From Legionellaceae bacterium (GTDB lineage: Bacteria; Pseudomonadota; Gammaproteobacteria; Legionellales; Legionellaceae), in NCBI GenBank assembly GCA_947470005.1, contig CANISA010000046.1:1-8979 (forward strand): a stretch of 8,979 nt of DNA, given 5' to 3'. A model generated the notes under the pieces. It made no database searches and was not told where the DNA came from. It was given only the letters and a program-made list of their open reading frames with translations. Shown here piece after piece: positions 1 to 4,666 of this stretch. Each line of letters opens with the position of its first letter. Positions within the stretch are counted from its first letter, which is position 1. A program made the position numbers and the translations under genes.

Positions 1-2
1 GA

Positions 3-401
3 GGAAACTTAGGTAAATATGTCCGAGAAACGCTCGATCTATATTTTACATTGTGCTCGTATGAAGCGTCCCTCGAACAAATGCTGTATTTACCGACGTT
101 GCTTGCCAATGCCGGGCGTGATCCCATCTCTCAGAAACAAATTATTTCAGAAGAAACCTGCAAGATCACGGTGGCCATCATGGCAACGTGTGGCTTATAC
201 AATGAAACAGGGACACACATGGTCCGCACGGGGATCCCGGCTAAAAGCGGCGTGTCTGGCTACACCATTGCGAGCGTACCTGGAAAAGCAGGGATTGTCG
301 TCTTAAGTCCACGTGTCAACCCCAAAGGCAACAGCATTCGTGGAGAAATCATGTTGGAGGAATTATCTAAAGCAATGAATTGGCATTTTGCCCTTCCCTA
401 A
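3..401 (+). CDS. glsA: Glutaminase, C-terminal part (5' end outside window)
   Basis: The open frame enters from the left edge and gives about 132 C-terminal residues ending at TAA 399-401. It matches the end of the glutaminase family (GlsA/YbaS type, serine beta-lactamase-like fold), which hydrolyses L-glutamine to L-glutamate and ammonia in the cytoplasm. Recognisable family blocks are the stretch around LANAGRDPIS, the TCGLYNETG segment, the PAKSGVSG motif (KSG codons at 243-251, resembling the K-[ST]-G element of this fold), and the PGKAGIVVLSP and NPKGNSIRG blocks near the end. Family members are about 300-310 residues, so a little over half the gene is missing on the left. No frameshift or internal stop is visible. 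ATG and TTG codons at 19 and 51 are not the start, because homologous sequence continues upstream to the window edge. It lies 43 nt before sdaA in the same direction. Confidence 0.9.
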   Translation, partial: GNLGKYVRETLDLYFTLCSYEASLEQMLYLPTLLANAGRDPISQKQIISEETCKITVAIMATCGLYNETGTHMVRTGIPAKSGVSGYTIASVPGKAGIVVLSPRVNPKGNSIRGEIMLEELSKAMNWHFALP

Positions 402-410
402 TGATAAAAT
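380..410 (+). promoter_or_regulatory. Possible sigma-70 promoter for sdaA
   Basis: TTGGCA at 380-385 could be a -35 box, with GATAAA (403-408, 17-nt spacer) or TAAAAT (405-410, 19-nt spacer) as the -10 box. It overlaps the last codons of glsA and would give a leader of about 30 nt before the sdaA start. The spacer is either suboptimal or the -10 box weak, so this is a guess from sequence only. sdaA could equally be read through from glsA. Confidence 0.3.
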
Positions 411-418
411 AATGCCAA
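380..418. repeat. Spaced inverted repeat across the glsA-sdaA junction
   Basis: TTGGCATT (380-387) and AATGCCAA (411-418) are perfect reverse complements separated by 23 bases. The left arm is in the final codons of glsA and overlaps the proposed sdaA -35 box. The right arm lies just after the proposed -10 box. The arm centres are 31 bp apart, close to three helical turns, which would suit a regulator bound on one face of the DNA. The alternative is an 8-bp stem with a long loop in the mRNA. No poly-T follows, so it is not an intrinsic terminator. Confidence 0.45.
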
Positions 419-429
419 ACATTAATATC

Positions 430-436
430 AAGGAAG
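430..436 (+). promoter_or_regulatory. Ribosome binding site of sdaA
   Basis: AAGGAAG lies 8 nt before ATG 445. It decides this start over the in-frame upstream ATG codons at 388 and 412, which have no comparable Shine-Dalgarno sequence. Confidence 0.75.
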
Positions 437-444
437 AAAAGACC

Positions 445-1821
445 ATGAATATTAGCCTATTTGATTTGTTTTCCATCGGAATTGGCCCGTCGAGCTCACA
501 CACCGTTGGCCCAATGCTTGCGGCCAATGCTTTTTTAGAACAACTTTCCGAAGCCAATGCCCTCGAAAAAACAAGTCGAATTAAAATAGATCTCTATGGT
601 TCTTTGGCCTTAACCGGTAAGGGCCACGCCACCGACAAGGCTATTCTTATCGGCCTGGAAGGAAAATCCCCCGAAACCGTGCACCCTGAAACAATGGCCT
701 CACGTACACAGGCGATTCGCGATACACAAACGCTGTGCCTTGCTGGGAAAAAAAATATTCCGTTTCATGAATCACGTGATTTTCTTTTTCTACAAAAAGA
801 GGTCTTACCTAAACACACCAATGGCATGCGTTTTACCGCCTATGATGACGCATCAACCCCCTTGATGAGCCAAATATATTATTCCATCGGCGGGGGATTT
901 ATTCTGACCGAAGAAGAATTTGAGCGCCCAACCCCCGACGAGAAAACCTTGCCCTATCCGTTTAGTACCGCTGCGGAATTACTCAACCATTGCAAGACAA
1001 ATAACCTGACTATTGCCGAATTAATGCTTCATAATGAACACGCTTGGCGTGACACACCGGCGATCCACGAAGGGATACTCGGTTTAGCACGCGTCATGAA
1101 TGCCTGCATCGACAACGGCTGCAAGCATGAAGGGATCCTCCCTGGGGGGTTGAATGTCAAACGCCGCGCGCCGGATTTATATAAAAAATTAAACGCAAAA
1201 CAAGGCGTGTGTAGCATCTACGAACAATCAGACGTCATGAATCGCCTCAACCTCTACGCGATGGCCGTCAACGAAGAAAACGCAGCCGGTGGTCGCATTG
1301 TCACGGCCCCGACCAATGGGGCCGCCGGCATTATCCCTGCCGTGTTCCGTTACATGCAAGATGCACACAACAAAGGCCATCACGACGACATTTACACCTA
1401 CTTTCTCACCGCAGCAGCCATCGGCATATTATACAAAAAAGGCGCGTCTATTTCCGGGGCAGAAGTCGGATGTCAAGGCGAAGTCGGCGTCGCCTCCTCT
1501 ATGGCTGCAGCCGCAATAACCGCTGTACTGGGAGGGACTACCGAACAAATCGAAAATGCAGCAGAAATTGCCATGGAGCACCACCTGGGGATGACGTGCG
1601 ACCCCGTCATGGGGCTCGTTCAAATCCCTTGCATTGAACGCAATGCCATGGGGTCAGTCAAAGCCGTGAACGCCTCTCGTATGGCACTCATCGGCGATGG
1701 CCAACACCATATTTCCTTGGACAAAGTAATCAAAACCATGAAACAGACCGGAATGGACATGCAAAGCATCTATAAAGAGACATCTTTGGGCGGTTTAGCC
1801 GTCAATTTACCCGAGTGTTGA
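445..1821 (+). CDS. sdaA: L-serine dehydratase (deaminase), single-chain [4Fe-4S] type
   Basis: 458 residues (E. coli SdaA and SdaB are about 455). It converts L-serine to pyruvate and ammonia with a [4Fe-4S] cluster in place of PLP. The N-terminal beta domain opens with the family signature SIGIGPSSSHTVGPM (residues 10-24), and the catalytic alpha domain follows from about residue 170. Cysteines at 343 (EVGCQGE), 385 and 396 (CDPVMGLVQIPC) are the expected cluster ligands. The chain ends in NLPEC, placing a cysteine at the last position, 458. In the L. pneumophila enzyme a C-terminal cysteine is known to occupy the fourth cluster site and compete with substrate. The start at 445 is supported by AAGGAAG at 430-436, 8 nt upstream, and by the family N-terminus; the frame is open to 388 but that extension is not family-like. 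It lies 43 nt after glsA. Confidence 0.96.
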   Translation: MNISLFDLFSIGIGPSSSHTVGPMLAANAFLEQLSEANALEKTSRIKIDLYGSLALTGKGHATDKAILIGLEGKSPETVHPETMASRTQAIRDTQTLCLAGKKNIPFHESRDFLFLQKEVLPKHTNGMRFTAYDDASTPLMSQIYYSIGGGFILTEEEFERPTPDEKTLPYPFSTAAELLNHCKTNNLTIAELMLHNEHAWRDTPAIHEGILGLARVMNACIDNGCKHEGILPGGLNVKRRAPDLYKKLNAKQGVCSIYEQSDVMNRLNLYAMAVNEENAAGGRIVTAPTNGAAGIIPAVFRYMQDAHNKGHHDDIYTYFLTAAAIGILYKKGASISGAEVGCQGEVGVASSMAAAAITAVLGGTTEQIENAAEIAMEHHLGMTCDPVMGLVQIPCIERNAMGSVKAVNASRMALIGDGQHHISLDKVIKTMKQTGMDMQSIYKETSLGGLAVNLPEC

Positions 1822-1993
1822 CATTGCACGCGGCACCGGATACGAGTCAGTAAGATCGAACGCAATGATCCTAAGCATATAATGTTTAAATCAAAAAACA
1901 AATCACAAACGGTGACACTGCTCAATTTTGAATATTTTACATTGTCACATAACGTTTTACCAAAATAGAAATACACCGGAAATGACTCTATCC

Positions 1994-2021
1994 TGTTGAT
2001 TAAACAGTAATTTAATCAACA
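1994..2021. repeat. AT-rich 11-bp palindrome (operator-like)
   Basis: TGTTGATTAAA (1994-2004) and TTTAATCAACA (2011-2021) are perfect reverse complements around the 6-base centre CAGTAA. It lies about 60 bp upstream of the rpsU -35 box. It is not followed by a T run on either strand, so an intrinsic terminator is unlikely. Its symmetry and position suit a binding site for a dimeric regulator, which I cannot name. A CTGT-N7-ACAG element overlaps its left half (1993-2007) but has the wrong spacing for a LexA box. Confidence 0.55.
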
Positions 2022-2043
2022 AAAGAGGAGGAAAGGCTCAGCA

Positions 2044-2086
2044 TTGACACCTCTCCTCACGATCCTTCGTGTCAAGCCCACTTGAC
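2044..2086. repeat. Cluster of short overlapping inverted repeats
   Basis: Three perfect pairings can form: TTGACAC (2044-2050) with GTGTCAA (2069-2075); CACGA (2058-2062) with TCGTG (2067-2071) around TCCT; and GTCAAG (2071-2076) with CTTGAC (2081-2086) around CCCA. The first is mutually exclusive with the other two. The last arm overlaps the -35 box of the proposed rpsU promoter. They could be protein-binding half sites, or alternative RNA hairpins if transcription starts further upstream. Confidence 0.4.
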
Positions 2087-2110
2087 GAGTGGCGCATGTG
2101 ACACTAAAAT
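2082..2110 (+). promoter_or_regulatory. Sigma-70 promoter of the rpsU operon
   Basis: TTGACG (2082-2087) and TAAAAT (2105-2110) are separated by exactly 17 bases, each one mismatch from consensus. The predicted start near 2117 leaves a leader of about 40 nt before the rpsU ATG at 2158. This is the best promoter match seen in the window and sits where the promoter of the macromolecular synthesis operon is expected. Confidence 0.7.
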
Positions 2111-2157
2111 TGCCAACTTATTGTGATGATTGTAACTTTAAACTTGAGGACTACTGA

Positions 2158-2385
2158 ATGCCAACTGTTCGCGTAAAAGAAGGCGAAAACCCTGAATATG
2201 CATTACGCCGTTTTAAACGATCCTGCGAAAAAGCTGGGCTTTTGACCGAATTACGACGCCGCGAGTTTTATGAAAAACCAACGGCTGAACGCAAACGTAA
2301 ACAAGCTGCTGCGGTTAAACGTCACTTGAAAAAACTCTCTCGTGATGTTTCTGTTAAAAGCACCACGAAACGTCGACGTAAATAA
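2158..2385 (+). CDS. rpsU: Small ribosomal subunit protein bS21
   Basis: 75 residues, very basic, against 71 in E. coli. S21 joins the small subunit late in assembly and promotes initiation on natural mRNAs by supporting the Shine-Dalgarno/anti-Shine-Dalgarno interaction. The family core is plainly visible: ALRRFKRSCEKAG (residues 15-27), then RRREFYEKPTAERKRKQ and AAVKRHLKKLSRD. The C-terminus departs from E. coli and ends in a short basic tail (TTKRRRK). The start is supported by GAGGA at 2146-2150, 7 nt upstream. Translation ends at tandem stops, TAA 2383-2385 followed at once by TAA 2386-2388. It is the first gene of the rpsU-yqeY-dnaG-rpoD group, and yqeY begins 6 nt after its first stop. 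Confidence 0.97.
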   Translation: MPTVRVKEGENPEYALRRFKRSCEKAGLLTELRRREFYEKPTAERKRKQAAAVKRHLKKLSRDVSVKSTTKRRRK

Positions 2386-2391
2386 TAACCC

Positions 2392-2850
2392 ATGACGACG
2401 ATAAAAGAGCAGCTCTATGCCCACATCAAAGAGGCTATGCGCGCGCGTGATAAAAAGAAACTGGATACGTTGCGTCTAATCTCCGCTGCAATCAAACAGG
2501 TTGAGGTTGACGAGCGTATCGATGTTGATGATACACGTATGCTAGCTATTCTTGATAAAATGGCCAAACAACGTCATGAATCCATCAGTCATTATAAAAC
2601 GGCCGAACGTGATGATCTCATCGCTCAAGAAGAATTTGAGTTGACGGTGATTCACGACTACATGCCAGAGCCTTTGCCTGAAGCCGCCATTATCGATCTT
2701 ATCACTGAAGCCTTTGCTACCGTGCAGGTGCAACACATCAGTGACATGGGAAAAATTATGGCGTACCTCAAGCCCCTCATGCAAGGCCGTGCCGACATGG
2801 GTAAAGTCAGTGCCCTAGTCAAAACGAAATTGAATGAAGCCTTGGGGTAG
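2392..2850 (+). CDS. yqeY: YqeY/GatB-YqeY domain protein
   Basis: 152 residues, close to the roughly 147-150 usual for YqeY. It is a helical cytoplasmic protein with the tRNA-binding-like domain also found at the C-terminus of GatB, the amidotransferase subunit; its cellular role is not established. Family features visible are the N-terminal helix IKEQLYAHIKEAMRARDKKKLDTLRLISAAIKQ-type sequence (residues 4 to about 37), the KMAKQRHESISHY segment (56-68), a central EEFELTVIHDYMPEPL block, and the closing MGKIMAYLKPLMQGRADMGKVSALVK-type segment. There is no clear Shine-Dalgarno sequence, and the ATG lies 6 nt past the rpsU stop, so translation is probably coupled to rpsU. The stop TAG 2848-2850 is 2 nt before the dnaG start. 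yqeY between rpsU and dnaG is a known arrangement in Pseudomonas and Legionella-like gammaproteobacteria. Confidence 0.93.
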   Translation: MTTIKEQLYAHIKEAMRARDKKKLDTLRLISAAIKQVEVDERIDVDDTRMLAILDKMAKQRHESISHYKTAERDDLIAQEEFELTVIHDYMPEPLPEAAIIDLITEAFATVQVQHISDMGKIMAYLKPLMQGRADMGKVSALVKTKLNEALG

Positions 2851-2871
2851 TCGTGGGCCTTATCCCACGAC
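2850..2871 (+). promoter_or_regulatory. Hairpin enclosing the dnaG start codon
   Basis: GTCGTGGG (2850-2857) and CCCACGAC (2864-2871) form a perfect 8-bp stem with 6 G-C pairs around the 6-base loop CCTTAT. The stem begins on the final G of the yqeY TAG stop, and its left arm contains the dnaG GTG start (2853-2855). The following bases CCCTTTCTT are only partly T-rich. It could hide the dnaG start until a ribosome finishing yqeY opens it, or act as a weak terminator like T1 between rpsU and dnaG in E. coli. Either would lower primase output. The pairing is seen; the function is inferred. Confidence 0.6.
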
Positions 2872-4577
2872 CCTTTCTTGACGAGTTACTGAGCCAAACA
2901 GATATCGTTGCGTTCATTGATAGTTACGTGCCTTTAAAAAAACAAGGAACGAGCTACGTTGCCTGTTGCCCCTTTCATCAAGAAAAAACGCCCTCGTTCA
3001 ATGTCATCACCAAAAAACAGTTTTTCCATTGTTTTGGATGTGGCGTCAGTGGAAATGCCATCAGTTTTGCCATGAGCTACTTGAATCAAGGGTTTTCTGA
3101 AGCCGTAGAAACCTTGGCTACCCGTATGGGCATCCAGGTCCCACGGGAAGGTGGGTCGCCTCAAAAAAATGCGTCCTTCAGCCTCTATCAACTGCTCGCG
3201 CGCGTCGCTCAATTTTATCAAAGAGCCCTTCAATTATCCGGCCAATCAGCCACACGCTACCTAGAACAACGCGGCGTTCAAGGCGACGTGCTGCAACGCT
3301 ACCAGGTAGGCTACGCACCTGACGGTTGGCATGCTTTAGAATCAACACAACTTAATCCCAATCAAGCCGAACTGATCACCACCGGCATGCTCATTCAAAA
3401 AGACGGGGGCGGCACGTACGATCGTTACCGGCACCGATTAATGTTCCCTATTCATGATAGAAGTGGACGAATTATCGGCTTTGGAGGGAGAGCCCTCGAT
3501 GATAATCAAAAACCAAAATACTTGAATTCGCCTGAAACCGTTATTTTTCAAAAAAATCGAGAACTCTACGGCTTACACCAAGTGCTTCAACACGACGCAA
3601 CGCCACCACAAATCGTGGTTGTTGAAGGCTATATGGATGTGATAGCCCTCGCTCAAATGGGGATAAACCATGCTGTTGCAGCCTTAGGCACAGCAACCAG
3701 CATCTACCACATGCAATTATTAGCGAAGCATACTCAACGTGTGATTTTCTGCTTCGACGGCGATTCCGCGGGACGGCAAGCGGCGTGGCGAGCCTTGGAG
3801 AGCACGCTGCCCTCACTGAGCGTAGGCCTGGATGCCTCATTTATTTTTTTACCAGAGGGTCACGACCCAGACAGCTATATTCGCAGCGAAGGCGTCGAGG
3901 CCTTTCTTCGGTGCACAGAAGAAGCCATGCCACTCAATCAGTTTTTTTTCGAGAGGTTACTGCAACCACTGGACGTCAACAGCTTAGCGGGAAAAAGCCA
4001 GCTCATTCACGCCACCAAACCGTATTTACTTAAAATACCCGACGGGCCATACAAGCACCTATTGCTGGATGAGTTAGCACGCATAACCCACCTAGAGCCC
4101 CACCGCGTCAGCCAATTGATTGAAGAAACCGAGCCGAGCTCGCAAGAACATTCACCCTATGTCATCAAACGAACCCCAGCGCGCATCGCCACAGCCCTGA
4201 TCTTGCAGCACCCTGACATATATGCAGCGGTCTTAACCGAGCTCCCCCCGTCACTCCTCGCAGATAAAAAACACCGCGTGTTACAACAATTGATGCAACG
4301 TATCGCGGCAGAACCGACCATCAACACCGCTTCTCTCGTCGAATCATTTCGAGACTCTCCCCTGTTTGACGCATTAAATAAACTAGCCGCTTGGCAGCAC
4401 CATGTCCCGCCTGAGGCCCTCGCGAAGGAATTCACCGATATTGTGCTTTTTTTAGCGAAGCAAAACGACGAACGTGAAGTTCAGCAACTCATTGATCGGG
4501 CGCGCCATCAAGGCTTGAGCCTGCCAGAACGACTCCAATTGCAAGCCATGCTTCAAAAGCGACACCTCCCATCATAA
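2853..4577 (+). CDS. dnaG: DNA primase
   Basis: 574 residues (E. coli DnaG has 581). It makes the RNA primers for chromosome replication, acting at the fork with the DnaB helicase. The N-terminal zinc domain has ligands C39, H42, C60 and C63 (CCPFH and HCFGCG). The catalytic core includes YLEQRGV (from 136), the FGGRAL block and KPKYLNS (220-226). The Toprim metal site shows as VVEGYMD with E258 and FDGDSAG with D302 and D304. The C-terminal part, from about residue 430, is more divergent, as expected for the helicase-binding domain. GTG 2853 is the only sensible start: the sequence from it, GLIPRPFLDELL, aligns with the normal DnaG N-terminus. GGGG at 2844-2847 is a weak ribosome site inside the end of yqeY. 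GTG use, the weak site and the start-codon hairpin together suggest low expression. Confidence 0.97.
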   Translation: MGLIPRPFLDELLSQTDIVAFIDSYVPLKKQGTSYVACCPFHQEKTPSFNVITKKQFFHCFGCGVSGNAISFAMSYLNQGFSEAVETLATRMGIQVPREGGSPQKNASFSLYQLLARVAQFYQRALQLSGQSATRYLEQRGVQGDVLQRYQVGYAPDGWHALESTQLNPNQAELITTGMLIQKDGGGTYDRYRHRLMFPIHDRSGRIIGFGGRALDDNQKPKYLNSPETVIFQKNRELYGLHQVLQHDATPPQIVVVEGYMDVIALAQMGINHAVAALGTATSIYHMQLLAKHTQRVIFCFDGDSAGRQAAWRALESTLPSLSVGLDASFIFLPEGHDPDSYIRSEGVEAFLRCTEEAMPLNQFFFERLLQPLDVNSLAGKSQLIHATKPYLLKIPDGPYKHLLLDELARITHLEPHRVSQLIEETEPSSQEHSPYVIKRTPARIATALILQHPDIYAAVLTELPPSLLADKKHRVLQQLMQRIAAEPTINTASLVESFRDSPLFDALNKLAAWQHHVPPEALAKEFTDIVLFLAKQNDEREVQQLIDRARHQGLSLPERLQLQAMLQKRHLPS

Positions 4578-4578
4578 G

Positions 4579-4589
4579 AAAAAAAAAAA
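4579..4589 (+). repeat. A11 homopolymer after dnaG
   Basis: Eleven consecutive A residues begin one base after the dnaG stop. If the TATAAT at 4618-4623 is a -10 box, the run falls at about -41 to -51, the position of an UP element. It could also be an unstructured site for RNase cleavage of the dnaG-rpoD message. Confidence 0.5.
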
Positions 4590-4617
4590 CTTCCTAGCAT
4601 GTTTGGCAAAGCCAGTT

Positions 4618-4623
4618 TATAAT
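4618..4623 (+). promoter_or_regulatory. Possible -10 box of an internal rpoD promoter
   Basis: A perfect TATAAT lies 43 bp upstream of the rpoD ATG in the 89-bp dnaG-rpoD gap. No good -35 box is present at 16-18 bp (TAGCAT at 4595-4600 is the 17-bp candidate) and there is no extended TGn motif. An upstream A11 run may compensate. Internal promoters for rpoD are known in E. coli. A small TGGC-AAA-GCCA stem (4604-4614) lies in the spacer. Confidence 0.35.
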
Positions 4624-4666
4624 TGAATCATTTATATAGCCTATATGTGCTCTTTGATAAGTCCCT

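Larger units (their letters stand above)
1822..2157. other. 336-bp intergenic region upstream of rpsU
   Basis: No convincing gene is present on either strand. The first 50 bases show no clear terminator for sdaA. The remainder holds an isolated TATAAT at 1878-1883 without a good -35 partner, GTGACA/TGTCAC arms at 1912-1917 and 1943-1948, an AT-rich palindrome at 1994-2021, several short inverted repeats at 2044-2086, and a near-consensus promoter at 2082-2110. It most likely serves as the control region of the rpsU-yqeY-dnaG-rpoD operon. Part of it could be a transcribed leader if a promoter lies further upstream. Confidence 0.6.

Noticed and set aside
388..444. 19-residue N-terminal extension of sdaA
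   Set aside because: It has no ribosome site and no family similarity. Starting at 445 gives the cysteine numbering of the characterised enzyme.
1878..1883. TATAAT as an sRNA or upstream rpsU promoter
   Set aside because: No acceptable -35 box lies 16-18 bp upstream, and no terminator-bounded RNA can be defined downstream.
1770..1976. Minus-strand open frame of 68 codons running into the end of sdaA
   Set aside because: It overlaps sdaA antisense, resembles no family I know, and has no convincing promoter or ribosome site.
1993..2007. LexA-like box CTGT-N7-ACAG upstream of rpsU
   Set aside because: The gammaproteobacterial LexA box needs N8 between the half sites; here it is N7, and the inner bases are not the alternating TA expected. 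The longer 11-bp palindrome explains the symmetry better.
2110..2138. Second promoter TTGCCA-17-TAACTT before rpsU
   Set aside because: Its transcription start would fall at about 2145, on the edge of the ribosome binding site, leaving almost no leader.
2370..2379. ACGTCGACGT palindrome at the end of rpsU
   Set aside because: It is a loopless coding palindrome over the Arg-Arg codons and is explained by codon usage.
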